Positions 1-11,785 of a stretch of 64,000 nt of DNA are shown here, piece after piece (positions within the stretch are counted from its first letter, which is position 1; each line of letters begins with the position of its first letter). The position numbers were made by a program, and so were the translations under genes. The notes under the pieces were generated by a model, which was given only the letters and a program-made list of their open reading frames with translations, was not told the origin of the DNA and did no database searches. The stretch is from Gibbula magus (lineage: Eukaryota; Mollusca; Gastropoda; Trochida; Trochidae), in assembly GCA_936450465.1 (NCBI GenBank), contig OW388303.1:6325193-6389192 (forward strand), given 5' to 3'.

Positions 1-600
1 ATTTCACTAGTTTCAAAAATATCTTTTACAAACTCTACATTTTATTAAAGTAAAACTTCCACCAAAGTCAATAAATATTTCCAAAGTCAACATTTCACAA
101 AAATTATATTTTTTCCAAAATCAATATTTCATCTAACTCAATATATGTTATTAAAATCAACATTTCATTGAAAACTTCACCACATTAAAAAAAATAGAAT
201 TATAATATTTCATAAATTCATTATTATGAAAACTGCCTTCAATGACTAATCCCACCACCCTTTCACATTGGAAAAAAAATTCCATTGGAAAAAAAAATTT
301 CCATTGGGAAAAAAATTTCCATTGGAAAAATTCCATTGGAAAAAAAAATTCCATTGGAATTTTTTTTCAAAAATTGAAAAAAATAATTTTAACCTGAAAA
401 TTTCCAGAGAACTCATGCAGGGCATTTAAATAATGAAATTTGTTTGTAAAAAAGTTTTAGTCGCGACACTTTTATTGTCGCGACAAACTTCAAACTCGAC
501 CGGATTTCCAAAGATAAGCCGGAGAGCCTTTGATAAATGGCAATATGAATTTAAATAAATAAATTATTCATCATTCGTATTTAATACACTCGTGAATGAT
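1..600. other. AT-rich intron or intergenic DNA
   Basis: No exon, RNA gene or transposon terminus is recognised apart from the short A/T minisatellite listed separately. Because a VWDE-like exon starting at 880 is internal (phase 0, no start codon context), this stretch is probably intronic. Confidence 0.5.
266..362. repeat. TTCCATTGGAAAAA minisatellite
   Basis: Five to six imperfect copies of a roughly 16-19-bp unit, TTCCATTGG followed by an A-run. The unit contains the near-palindrome TTCCATTGGAA. The period is irregular because A-run length varies. An open frame on the minus strand here is only a by-product of the repeat. Confidence 0.8.
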
Positions 601-845
601 TACACTAAACGTCAAAAGAAACGTTACCCTACTTCTTTTTTTAATAACAGGAAAAGACAATTTTAAACTTCTTAAGCAAGCTGCATTTTGCCACAATATG
701 AATCCGTCAGGAATTTAAAAGTGTTATTAGCATATAGTTACGTTATTCAGCTTTCTGTTGAACCATTCATTTCTCAAATATCTTTGATACTTAAAAAGTT
801 ATTAAAAAAAGAAGTAGGGTAACGTTTCTTTTGGCGTTTAGTGTA
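601..845. mobile_element. MITE with ~45-bp terminal inverted repeats (Tc1/mariner type)
   Basis: The left end TACACTAAACGTCAAAAGAA is inverted at the right end (TTCTTTTGGCGTTTAGTGTA), and complementarity continues for about 45 bp to an A/T run. The termini carry TA, the target of Tc1/mariner transposases. The 245-bp element has no coding capacity. It ends 34 bp before the acceptor of the VWDE-like exon at 880, so it sits in an intron next to a splice site. Its CAAAAGAAACG core is shared with the larger element at 5562-6549. Confidence 0.85.
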
Positions 846-879
846 TGTCTACACTGGACATTGCTTGTTTTACCTACAG

Positions 880-964
880 ATGAAGTGTGAGAGTCCCTGT
901 GAGATCGTGACTCCCCATGCAGTGAACCCTGAACATGGAGCCTTCACTGTAGGAGATCCTAGAG
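880..964 (+). CDS. VWDE: VWDE-like exon a
   Basis: Acceptor TTTTACCTACAG, phase 0, donor GTGAGTG. Encodes 28 residues including CESPCEIVTPHAVNPEHGAF, and ends with one base of a split Asp codon completed by the next exon. The last 44 nt plus the donor are duplicated immediately downstream (second copy 968-1013). Confidence 0.72.
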
Positions 965-3900
965 GTGAGTGAACCCTGAACATGGAGCCTTGACTGTAGG
1001 AGATCCTAGAGGTCAGTGTTAGCATTGCAAAATGGTCTAAACAATTATGGACTATGAATTTCACAATGTATAATTGTAAATGGGGGTTTTAACAAACTAT
1101 TTCAGTACCATAATGAATAATGGTAGCAAATCCAAAACTGTGACATGTACTTGCTTTTAAGTTTAGATTTCCGAAACATTGAAAAATTTTTTATTTCAGA
1201 TTACGGAAACCCGACACAAAACTGGCCTAATATGACCACAGATACAGCGAAGATAAGACGTATATGTCGCTCGATGATTACTCGAAGTTTACCTGCCCGT
1301 TGCCAATCACATGCCGGTATCATGAACATCAATACTGCACTATGTATAGAAGATTATAAGGTGAGGTTAAGGACATTACGTATGAGCAACACGGCTTCAG
1401 TCTATTGTTCTGCAGATATCGTATTGGGGGATTTCACAATAACCATTATAAGACCAACTCACAAACTGTAATGTAATGCTACGATTCATTCATCAATATG
1501 TTTCGTTGTCTCGGTGCACATGCATTCGTATTTATAGAATCCTTGGCCTTTGGGATTTATAAATGCTAGATTTGGTGAGTTTAGGGCTCCTAAAAAGGGC
1601 AATAAAGGGTCCAGACCTAAAAACCTAGTTTCAGTGTTTTCTCAAATATGAAAAGACACATAAAACTGAAATCTTGTCTACCTACCCCTTAACTAATGGG
1701 CATTATTAATTGTAGATGTTGGACTATGTTGTCAACACAGTCACGCTATACAACCATTTGTGTCTCCCTGTGGGTTTATAATGTAAACTGCACATTCTCT
1801 CCGCTCTCTCCCCCTATGATTTATTGGTTTAGGAAGCATATTTCAAGCTGATAATACTGCTATTTTAGAATGTCTTTGCTCTTGTTAGAGGAGATCCTTC
1901 AGTTAAATTGTAAATATATTTAACAGAGACAAAATGATAACGAGATCACAACCTTAAACCGACTTTGTGTAGACAAACCTTGATTAATGTGGGTTATACA
2001 TAGACTATCCAACAATAATATAGAAACAAGTTAGTCTTATCCTTAGACATATTATAATATAATATATAATAATTCAATACTTGATTAGCCCCAGGGCATC
2101 TTAATAAACAGTAAATATACCTTGGATTATGTCGTCAAATGAGAACAAAGTAGTGAGGCAAATACACATAGACAAAGATCTTCCTTTGTCGATGCCCTGA
2201 ATGTAATACAGTTGTTAAAATCCAAAATACTTGATATTATAAAGGAAGTACATGTAGGTGAACAAACTGTTAAGATGCACCTGCTTTATCTATTAATCAG
2301 GCATCTGGAGGGTTCGAATTTGCTGACAGTGCAGTTCTTGGAGCAATGTGGGACTGTGAATATCAAGATTTTCCAAATCATAAGCTCTATCACCAAGCAC
2401 CGGATGGAAGTTTTTACTTCAAGAAGGATTTGGCTCTAACATATTGCCCGGACCATTGCAATGGTAACGGCGACTGTGTTGGTGGACGATGTGTATGTTC
2501 GTCTGGCTTCAAGGCTGAAGATTGTTCCATCGTTGTTGGCACACCACCACAAATTATTGGAGTCAAAGGGTATTATCAAGACATGGTTAAAATCTAACAT
2601 CACTCTTGCCTTAACATGTTGCCATATCATTGCAATAGTTAACAGTTCGCTTTTCATTGGACATGACTCTTTGAATATCAAATACATGTAAACGCAGTGA
2701 ATGGTAATCCGTTCTTTCAAACCTCTAACTATTGTAAGTATTCCTTGATTTATGATTTATATGTCACCGAATCGGAGACATGTCCGTCTGTCTGTCCGTC
2801 GTTTGTTCCCTTCTTAACAAACCACAATAAATAATGAAACTTTTAAACAGAAATTGATTTCCTTTTTAAAAGCGGGTTTTGAATAACCGTGGTATTGAAT
2901 TAAGCTTATTAACGTTAACGTATGCAGGATTTTATTTATTTATCATATTTTATCATTTTCATATCTTCTTTAATCACTAGCGAAATGTGTATTTTAGGTT
3001 GTGAACAAATGTAACGTTTATATATTTGTTACCCCACTGCATGCAAAAGTAAAAATTCTTGTACTTTTTTCGGGACGAGTCCCTTGCAGGATGTTCCCTC
3101 ATCTGAAATTGTATTGTTACATTACTTACATTTTATTTTTCAAGGGGCATGATTTGCGGGATGTCTTCACTTTACTGCTTAGACCCGATCCTGATAACAA
3201 GAGACGTTGAAAACAGTGACAAGTTAATTGCTCATATTACTATCATAGAGGTGAGGAAACAAGCACCATGCTGTAGGCCATCGACCTTTCTTTATGTTTC
3301 TCATCTCAAAACGTGTTCTTGTGAGTAGCGGGCAGGTGAAAACAGAAAAAAGGAATTTTAAAAACAAGTATTGCAGATTTCATTAAACATGATTTATCAT
3401 CAAAAACTTTGTTCCACAAGATAACGCTTGTGTCATCGAGTAATGACAATACAAATCTATGACGTCATAAACATGATGACATCACAAATTGAATGTTATG
3501 ACACAATTGCATTGGTAGCCAAATGACAGTGTTGTGCTCATATATGAAACATTTTCATTTAAACGTAATTTAAAGATAAATGATGTTTTGGAGAATAGAT
3601 ATACATAGAATCTCACCCTCCTATCTTCTTCCAACAAAGTTTCGAAAACTAGATAGAACAGAAGTTTTTGTTACGCTATATAATTTGCGTTTTTGTGTCG
3701 AATAGGTATGGTTGATGATAATGGGTATATACAAATGACGTCACGGAGGTATTCACTCAACTTCAATTTGAATAACTAAAGTCAATACGCGTTTCTATCG
3801 ACGGCCATGTGCCTGACATTTGGCCAATCATTTCACTACTAAAGGATGCGTTCATGATAAATATAGATTATTAACACCCTCTATTATATGATAACTTGAA

Positions 3901-6900
3901 GTATCACTGTTTTATTCAAAGAAACTCTTTATTTTCCTTAGACGCTACTTGGACAACCTGATTCAACAAACAAATCTCTCCTTCTGGAACCCAAGTACGA
4001 AAACAAGTACAGCGTGTCCCTCCCTATGTCCAGTGTACTCTCCCTGTTGAATGGTAGGTGTTACTGCTGTATATCATATGTTATTTATGAAACATAATGT
4101 TATTGAACCTGCTAGTAAATCTTAAGTGCTGATAATGTTGAATTGTCGGTACACATCCCGCCTTCGTTTGATAATCAACGATTAGTTCAATGAAGTTAAC
4201 TGTGTGGTGGTGCTGTACCCTTTAGGCACTAGAGTATCCACTGAAAAGTATCGTTCTTTCTTGGGATGATTGACTACGAGTACATATGTTTTGAGATTAC
4301 GAGTAATTAATTCTACACCCATGTGCCAAAGTAAATCACAAACAGACAGACAGATATTTTATTTAATTCCCACTTCATACTTAAAAAGAAGCATCTTAGT
4401 AAAAAGTGAGACAATCCATGCGGAGTTATGAGTGCCTTTAAAATACTATATTTACAGAGATATAACACAGTCAGTATAATATGTACATTTAAAACGAAAT
4501 CTTAAAGACTATAAACATGAGACCGTCTTCTCAATAAAATTAAGTGGCAGTTATGGCTGATAAAAAAATACACATTTAATGGCTGGACAGTAAAAATCAC
4601 ATCTAATAAAGCATCAAAATTAAAATATTTCTTTAATACGACAGACATTTAAAAGTAGGGATATTTCATCCTTGTACAGAGGACAGTTCAGTTAAATATG
4701 ACATTCATCTTCTTTGAAGTCAGAAAAATTAAAAAAACTGTCAGATTCTTTCAGTTGCCACTGTGCGTCATAGCGTCCTGTTTCAATCCACATCTAAAAT
4801 TTGCCAGCGCTATCGGGAAAGTACCTAATACATTCATCATCAATTTGTTACCTCCCGTGCTGTTAATGCTTTAAGGTCGGCACATATTCTTACTCCTTTT
4901 TGTACACAAATCAACGAACATTACATTCTTCATAGATGACACAACATGCTTTAGACAATACATATTGGTAATAATACTAAAATGATTAAGACCAAGATCG
5001 TATAACTTCTTATTTATTCTAAATGTCCAATATCTTTTGTCACCACGTGCTTTGTTAAAACTTCAACAAATATTTGTGTATGTTAATTGATCAGGATCCA
5101 CATTACATAAACGTCTATCAATTAAATCACATAAGTGTACTTCCCATAGACTTCGTTCGTATTAATTAGCTGTCGCGAGTATACGTTAACTTTCGTGAAG
5201 CTATTGTTTGTCGACTGATTCTGAAATCTACCAAAATATATGAAATCATCTCAGCTTCATATACATAATTTCCATATTTTTTGATAATCTTTAAAAACCT
5301 GCATCTTATCAAACATCAAACATACAACATACCAAAATGTTTAACATGGCCGTCAATGGGACATTAAAATCACAAAGTGTACATTCGAAAACTAACCAAC
5401 TGATAGAAGAACGGTAATTATCATACAATCGATAGTGTTCTCGGCAAGATGAAGGCATATACGCATAAAGATGCAAATGAAAGAGGTCAAGTGACGGAAC
5501 TTCTTTTGAAAATGACGTCATACGTGTTAACATTTCGAACGCCTGTAAAAACGTAGTAATATACTAAACAGCAAAAGAAACGCAAGTCCACTGTAACAAT
5601 TTCGTTATTACTGATAACGCTGTATGGAGCAAATTTATAATATCAGAGCATTCAAATTTTGTTGACATGATGTTAACAACATGTTCAACAAGATGAAGAC
5701 ATATCGAAAAGTCAATACTGGTGTAGAACGTCTGCATAGCATTATCTTGTGCCATAGTCATTCCCTGGGACAACAGCCACATTCCTGTTCAGATGATGAA
5801 GGGCCCAATGTGCTTTTAAATGCAATTGCAACTTGTGCAAACACTTCCATGAAGTTGTTTGATGCAACACCCTTGTCTTTGCAGATGTTGATTTGACGTT
5901 ATGAAGTCAGGTCTTTGAAGGGCATTTAGAAGTGGTATATATACATAAGAGTAGGAAGATTTTCTGGATAACAACTTGGTGTATTCATCACGTGGAGTGA
6001 CTATGTACTCCGAAACGTCGTGTATGTCCACATTAAAGAAGTTGTTGTCCAGACAATCTTCCCGTTCGTTACGACGTCATTTCGAATTTCATTCTATGGG
6101 TCCCATTTCTGTAAAACTTCAAGGTATTGCATTCTTGTTCGGTACCAAGGTGTTCCATGAGCACATTTACAGACATTGCAAACTGTTCAGCATGCAATCG
6201 GCCAATATCCCAGTTCCCGAAAATTTCGCGGATTTTTTTGCCAAGCATTAACTTTTTAAACAGTGAGGCTGGAGTCACAATTTGGGGTCCTTTTCACTGC
6301 AGAGCAAGTCTCGGATAACAGCACGAGTAATTTGAATTTTACCTTGCTCCTGCAGATCATGTTACCATGACAACTTGTGACGTGCATTTTCGCGAACTCA
6401 TACCATTTGACTTTGCAACGGTAACCATCTGTACAGTACCAATAGCTCTACATGTTCTCTGATATTTAATAGTGGAATGACAAACCATGGGCTAATATGC
6501 AAACAGAACCTATAATCATTAAAACTTGCGTTTCTTTTGTTGTTCAGTATATGTGAGGCATATCTTTATAGTTAATTCAACATATGTGAGAATAAAATAC
6601 AACTTGAATATTATTATTTGATTCGCCTCAAAGAAGACATGTGATATATGTGTACCTTTAAAAATGTTGTAACATGAACAAATGGAATTGGGATTCTAGG
6701 CAAAGGATATGGTAAGCGTTCTATGAATACATTAGTGACGATTTCTTTTGGGCATATGCATTTGTCTTCAATGTTTAATTTACTTTTTTTTATGTTTGCA
6801 GAGAAGACAGCTTTTGGTGTATACATAACAATTTCAAATGACGGGAAGACGTTTTCCGAGCCAGCGCTCTATGCAGTTTATGATGACACGTGTGTGTATT

Positions 6901-9504
6901 GCAATATCCAACCGCCCGCCCAGTGCTTCCAAAAGGTGAAGAGCAGTCTCAATACTTTCATATGGTCAAATTGAAGCTTGAATATACTTTTGAAGATAAA
7001 AGATAAAATTTGATGAGAAAAGATACATTTTGTTAATATGGGTTTTAAAGACAATGTAGCACATATTTTTGCATATTATTTGTTCCTAAATTCGTCATTT
7101 ACTATTAAAGTTTATGATACAATGTATTGTTACGTTAGAAGGTAAAACATTTCATTATACGACCCGATAAACCGTATTTATAGAAAACGGTTATTCGTAT
7201 TTGCAGACTAAATAAACGACAATTGTGTACAACGCGTCGTGAGATGTAGGCTTCGTGCGAATTTTAGAGCTTAGACAGCAAGATAGTAGACCTTTCCATC
7301 ATGGTGCCATATTTAAAAACTCTACTTTGAGTGTCAAGGTATCGCCACATCAGTCAGGTTACATGAACCACTTTCGAGCGACCATTTTAATGTTATATTC
7401 TCACATTAAAACAGACCAGTATGTAGGAGATCGATGGATCACACGTCACGACACATCGTGTTCTCAAGTACTGACATTATTGAGTTCATCCTTGTAACGT
7501 AACCGCAGTATTTCTCTGACACCGCTCTTATTCCAATCACACATCTTCCAGTTTTTGCAGACACAATTTTAGTTCTAAAAATGGTTACGTGGGAAGACAT
7601 AACTTGAGTTACCCCGATGAACATCCAAATACAAAGATTAAAGTAATCATTCTTTTCAAGGAGTCAACCTGCCATATTGATGGGAAGTGTTATCTGAACG
7701 GTGACAGCAACCCTACAAACGCATCAGAAGTTTGCAATCCTGGCATTGGACTAGTTCGTTGGTCTGGTAAGAATTCATCCCGGTTACCGTACATTTATTA
7801 TCCCCCACCCAGTGCGTCCGTGGGTCCATCAGTTTGTCAGAGGTAAAGGGGACAGTTTTCTTAGAAACCGTTTAAGATAGGATAACCAAATTTGGTGTGT
7901 GGCTTGAGGGCATCATTACCTTGATGGAGTTCGAAAATGATAATCAAGCAGTTATTTGGGCTGGAGTTATTGCCATTGTTCCATTTATTGGACACTGCAT
8001 GTTCCAGATATCTTCAAAGAGGACAGCTAGTCTCAGAAAACGTTTAAGATAGTATTAACCAAATATGGTGTATGGCTTAAATACCATCTATACCTTGATG
8101 GGGTTCGAAAATGAGTAACGCGCGATTATTGTTCAGGAGTTATTGACCGTTTTCATGGTATATCCAAAGGGGGAAGCTTTTCTGAGAGAAAAAAGGTTGA
8201 GATAGGAAAACCATTTGCCATTTGCCACAATACTTTGATGGAGTTCGAAAATGAAATGCGCACGATTTTTATCCTCTGTCACGAAGTGGAAGTGGGATAT
8301 GAGTTTGAGTCCGTCCGTCCGTCCGTCCATGTTGAAGGGGACAGCTTTTCACATAAACCGTTTAAGATAGGATCATGAAATTTGGCGTGGCTTAAGGGCG
8401 CAATGGCATCCATTGTGTTTCATAACATTTTATTTGGCTTTGATACGTTCCAACACACGCGATTTTCATTTTTATGATGACGTTTGTTTATTTATAAAGA
8501 ATAAATGTACTAATATTCATCTCTAATGAACACGTAAAACAAAATATAACTAGCTTTGATTCTTCTCTCTAGTTATTACTCGTTCGAGAGAAGTCAAAAT
8601 AAATATTGTCACTTTTGAAAAAATAAGGAATACTCCGCGGTTCTGTTATATAGAATTTGTCATCTCATACATCCTGATTATATTGTACTTCTAGAGTGTG
8701 CTCAATATTCAAATATAAGAAATAAATATTTTCTCCATAAAGTTGTATGCAACGATACGATTATAACGAACTAATAGCAACTACTTGACCAATCCTCACC
8801 AAATTATGTATACTACCTCCTCAGATCATGTAGATGTGCCTTTTGAGGTTTGAACTTTTTAAATTTTATTTTGTTCTGTTTCCATGGCAACATTTGTACA
8901 TTTGTCTTTTAGAAAGGTTATGAGATGAAGTGAAATGGGGGAAGGAGACATCTGTTTTTACGAGCAAAACCACCTTAAATTTTTAATGTTCTACCGCTTA
9001 ACTGATTATTCAACTTACGTGGGGCCGGGGGATAAGCATTTCTCCTGATGGCTCGCAATCGCAATAACTCAAATCGAAATTACATTTTGAATATTAATTT
9101 TGTTTAGTCAGAAGTGATGTAAATGTAATGTCATAATAAAGTATAGGTTATACTATTACTTTCTTAATTGCAGACAAAATATTTACATTATGCACTTCAT
9201 TTAGTATTAGTCAGTCATGTTGTGATATTAACGTAGTATAACACGGTAGCGCTAGCAGTAATTTTGCCATGTAGATACTATTCATGTACATTGTACTATT
9301 GGTCTCCGGACTATGTTTTAAAAAAGTATGTCTAAGGTAAACCATACAGTATGATAATGTAAATGGGTTTATTGTGCAGCCTCATCACCTTTGATACCTA
9401 CAACAGCGTCGTCAGAAAAGTCTTCAGCGCCATCAACATCCACCACTTCAACGTCATCAACGGCAAAACCAACAACAGGGGATAATCTTTTTGTTATTGG
9501 ATGA
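880..9504 (+). CDS. VWDE: VWDE-like secreted protein, 3'-side exons (partial gene)
   Basis: Eight exons: 880-964, 1200-1360, 2301-2569, 3145-3250, 3942-4053, 6802-6935, 7661-7766 and tentatively 9380-9504. Each has AG/GT borders and every junction phase agrees, giving one open frame without stops. The order is: a cysteine-containing end of a vWD-type region, a linker, an EGF module (CPDHCNGNGDCVGGRCVCSS), a PPQI.GV IPT-like start, the Cys module with LYAVYDDTCVYCN, a second Cys module (CHIDGKCYLNGDSNPTNAS), and a Ser/Thr-rich tail. This order is characteristic of von Willebrand factor D and EGF domain (VWDE) family proteins, which are secreted or surface glycoproteins; their function in invertebrates is largely unknown. 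The 5' exons lie left of the window. The gene converges with the TERF gene. Symbol assigned by domain order; a VWDE-like paralogue is equally possible. Confidence 0.8.
921..1013 (+). repeat. 47-bp tandem duplication of exon end plus splice donor
   Basis: Two copies, starting at 921 and 968, share AGTGAACCCTGAACATGGAG through CCTAGAGGT. Copy 1 contains the end of exon a and its donor GTGAGTG; copy 2 carries GTCAGTG. There is one further mismatch (TTCACT versus TTGACT). If donor 1 is skipped the frame meets TGA within two codons. The period is not a multiple of three. Confidence 0.9.
1200..1360 (+). CDS. VWDE: VWDE-like exon b
   Basis: Acceptor TTTTTTATTTCAG, donor GTGAGG; 2 nt plus 53 codons. 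Encodes RRICRSMITRSLPARCQ and ALCIEDYK, the pattern of alternating Cys and hydrophobic residues seen at the end of the vWD-like region in VWDE proteins. It ends in phase 0, matching exon c. Confidence 0.78.
2301..2569 (+). CDS. VWDE: VWDE-like exon c (EGF module)
   Basis: Acceptor CTGCTTTATCTATTAATCAG, donor GGGTATTA; 89 codons plus 2 nt. It contains an EGF-type module CPDHCNGNGDCVGGRCVCSS followed by GFKAEDC (six cysteines), then a GTPPQI.GVKG start of the IPT-like region. An in-frame TAA 27 nt upstream of the acceptor shows the exon cannot extend left. Confidence 0.88.
2758..2830. repeat. Fragment of repeat family H (CGAATCGGAGA ... GTCC)
   Basis: ATGTCACCGAATCGGAGACA followed by GTCCGTCTGTCTGTCCGTC matches the left side of the copy at 56717. 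It looks like one end of a Helitron-like element with a GTCC/ACGG microsatellite. The other end is not recognised here. Confidence 0.5.
3038..3095. repeat. Fragment of the 36.7-kb fold-back family
   Basis: ATTCTTGTACTTTTTTCGGG and GAGTCCCTTGCAGGATG match one arm of the fold-back element at 36676-36946. It lies in the intron before the exon at 3145. Confidence 0.5.
3145..3250 (+). CDS. VWDE: VWDE-like exon d
   Basis: Acceptor TTTTATTTTTCAAG, donor GTGAGG; 1 nt plus 35 codons. Encodes ICGMSSLYCLDPILITRDVE, whose paired cysteines and following beta-strand-like sequence resemble the IPT-like segment of VWDE proteins. Phases match both neighbours. Confidence 0.75.
3942..4053 (+). CDS. VWDE: VWDE-like exon e
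   Basis: Acceptor ATTTTCCTTAG, donor GTAGGT; 37 codons plus 1 nt. Encodes KSLLLEPKYENKYSVSLPMS. No motif recognised on its own; accepted because splice signals and phases fit exactly between exons d and f. Confidence 0.65.
5562..6549. mobile_element. Tc1/mariner-like element with 27-bp inverted ends, no intact transposase
   Basis: Left end TACTAAACAGCAAAAGAAAC is inverted at the right end as GTTTCTTTTGTTGTTCAGTA, flanked by TA. It is about 990 bp, in the intron between VWDE-like exons e and f. No transposase motif is recognised in any frame. It carries a single-arm version (5963-6052) of the fold-back sequence at 10692-10819. Confidence 0.75.
6802..6935 (+). CDS. VWDE: VWDE-like exon f
   Basis: Acceptor TTTTTTATGTTTGCAG, donor GTGAAG; 2 nt plus 44 codons. 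Encodes YITISNDGKTFSEPALYAVY then DDTCVYCN...PAQC. The SNDG...LYAVYDDTC.CN motif is a hallmark of the IPT-like/Cys module of VWDE proteins. Confidence 0.88.
7661..7766 (+). CDS. VWDE: VWDE-like exon g
   Basis: Acceptor ATTCTTTTCAAG, donor GTAAGA; 35 codons plus 1 nt. Encodes CHIDGKCYLNGDSNPTNASE and VCNPGIGLVRWS, the C.IDG.CY..GD.NP...C.P....W module that follows the IPT-like region in VWDE proteins. Confidence 0.88.
7797..8425. repeat. Degenerate tandem-repeat element D with GTCC microsatellite
   Basis: Four diverged copies, at about 7850, 8030, 8170 and 8340, of a unit of roughly 145-180 bp containing ACCGTTTAAGATAGGATAAC...TTTGGTGTGTGGCTT. CCACCCAGTGCGTCCGTGGG near 7805 can fold, and (GTCC)n lies at 8309-8328. 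The architecture matches the other Helitron-like tandem-core elements of the window. The right boundary is not clear. Confidence 0.65.
9380..9504 (+). CDS. VWDE: Tentative VWDE-like exon h: Ser/Thr-rich tail
   Basis: Acceptor GGGTTTATTGTGCAG followed by 2 nt plus 40 codons and TGA. The 2-nt start completes the codon left open by exon g (Ala). It encodes SSEKSSAPSTSTTSTSSTAK and ends PTTGDNLFVIG. A Ser/Thr-rich stalk is common before the C-terminus or membrane anchor of such secreted proteins. The exon could instead splice at a weak GTTATT donor at 9493 into an anchor exon I cannot find. Confidence 0.5.
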
Positions 9505-11756
9505 ATTCGAATTTCTTTTTTTCGAAAATAAATTACTGACTTTATACGGGTCGTTCTTTTGTTATGATTACAAGTTAGATAAGAGAAAGACATCAGCTTA
9601 CAAAGAACCAAGAACCAGAACCATGTGACCTAGGTATATTTACCAGCAATGGATTTGCCAATAATGTTAGATACCTCATTATCTTGTCTATTTGAATTCT
9701 ATATTTTATCATGCACTACCTTTTGAATATTAATTGTGTTTACTTTCAAGCATCTATTTGTGGAATATCAAGTCAGAAGTGATGCAAAAGTAGTGACATA
9801 ATATATTGTAAGTTATAATATAACTTTCTAAGGAGGTTCCAGAATCCACACACTCGGTAAAGTAAAAAAACCCACAAGGGTACCTCAGCTTTGAATCTGA
9901 TCTACTAGGTGGCGACGCAAGCCTACTGGGACCCCAAACTTTTCTTACTTTTCGTCTCTGTCTTACACCCTTAGAAATGTTCAAAATAAGCAATTTTTGT
10001 TTCTTATTTTGATTTAAAGAGTAACAGTTATGAAGACAGTATCAATGAAATAAAAGGCTTTTCCATGTTGATTAACAATGTTTAAAAATAAAAAGTATAC
10101 GCGTATGAAGAAAAATTATCGAAATCTTTTGGAATACAGGGGGAAAAGAGGTTTGTACATTCTAAACCCACTATAGTGACCCCAAAATTTAATTAAATAT
10201 AGAATTCAGTATGTAAATCAATATAATGGAAGAACAAGGGGAGGTCAGAATACTATACTTAATAATATTTAAAATTACAAAAGGAGATAACTCCAAAGCT
10301 TACTACTTAAATGGCATGTGTCAGTTTAAATACATTATGGACCAAAACAGCTGTTTTATCATAAAATATAGTGTTTTGATTAGTTATGATAAAATGAATT
10401 CATGACCATATACCTATAGGTGTATTAATAATTCCAAAACATATGTATGACACTGTTCCTGAAAATGGACACAGAAGGTACAAGGCTATGCACTTCTCAA
10501 TCTGACAACTGTGAGTGTGCAGAACAAGGTGTATTGAACCTCTGTAATTGCAGACAAAATATTGACATCGATGTGCTGTTTTAACAACATAATAAGAGAT
10601 GTCCATACACAATGTTATGCACATGACAACTTGCTATCTCAGGTCTATGAAGGACATTTAGAAGTGGCATACATAGGGACAGGGATATAATCTGGATAAC
10701 AACTTCTTTAATGTGAAAATACACGACGTTTCGGTGCATATGCTTACTCATTCATCACGTGGAGTGAGTATATACTCCGAAACGTTGGGTAGTTTCACAT
10801 TAAAGAAGTTGTTATCCAGAAAATCTTCCTGTTTCAACTAAGTATCTCTCTAAAAGATGTTGGAAGTGTATAGCATGTTCCAGTGCTATACATTCACAAA
10901 TCAACTTCGTATGTAAATGTATAATGTATGAACTGTTCTAGAGCATGTTTATCCACATGGCAACGTATTGACATCATCCAACTCAAATATATACATTATG
11001 TGTTTTTTTTATATTCCCTATATCTATACTTCCTCCGCAGTCTGAGGCTTATTCATTCCGAGAACACCACACTATTTTATCACAACTTACTTCCTACTTA
11101 AACTGCAGCTGGCGTGTACACAAACTATACCGAACACACGATCTGTATATTTTTAAAATATGTATAATCATATGAACATAATTGGCACATTGTAAACTGA
11201 ACGACCAGGAGGTTCGAACCCCCTGAATGAAATTGTCAAAAGTAATCCGTTACAGTATTACTTTTTCCCGTGAAAGGTCATAATGAAAAATATATATAAA
11301 GCCTTATTCTCCATGTTTTCAGCAGGGTACCTTAACTCAGGAAACAACTGTGATATGTCTCGTGAGTGAACCACATCAATATTTGTCATCTGTCTCATGA
11401 TAAATGTCATTCTCTCCCCACACACTGTACTTGTCATTTCATCCTATATAACCCATGTTACAATTGGGTCATACTCCTCGCAAAACCACATCCATGCTGT
11501 GAAAGTTTGCAACATGGAAACTGTCCTCATTTCTATCAAATTCAAACCATCTCATATCTCTGACTTGACTTCTGTCTGCACATATGTGCACATCCCAAAG
11601 GTGATGTAAATGTCACAAGAACAGACTGCATACTTAGTTTAAAACAATAAAAAAAATAACTACCTTTAATTTCAACCAACCAGGATTCTCTAATAGTAAC
11701 TAACGAACCGCTACCTATGTAACACTAACAGCTTACATGGTAAGAAATTAATTGTA
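9505..11756. other. No gene recognised
   Basis: AT-rich DNA between the VWDE-like gene and the mariner fragment. It holds the fold-back sequence at 10692-10819. No exon with credible splice signals and family similarity was found on either strand. Confidence 0.5.
10692..10819. repeat. Fold-back (palindromic) MITE-like sequence
   Basis: CTGGATAACAACTTCTTTAA at the left is inverted as TTAAAGAAGTTGTTATCCAG at the right. Pairing continues through ACGACGTTTCGG / CCGAAACGTTGG and ACTC/GAGT around ATTCATCACGTG. The sequence could form one long hairpin. Confidence 0.85.
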
Positions 11757-11785
11757 TGGAGTGAGGTGAGGTGAGTTGGGGTTTA
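11757..11785. repeat. SINE 5'-type stub
   Basis: GGAGTGAGGTGAGGTGAGTTGGGGTTTA matches the non-tRNA end of the SINE at 40913 (GAGGTGAGATCAGTTGGGGTTTAA). It joins directly to mariner sequence. Confidence 0.55.

Noticed and set aside
8573..8695. Possible next VWDE exon after a TCTCTCTAG acceptor, phase compatible
   Set aside because: Composition is plain AT-rich intron, no family similarity, and the exon at 9380 fits better.
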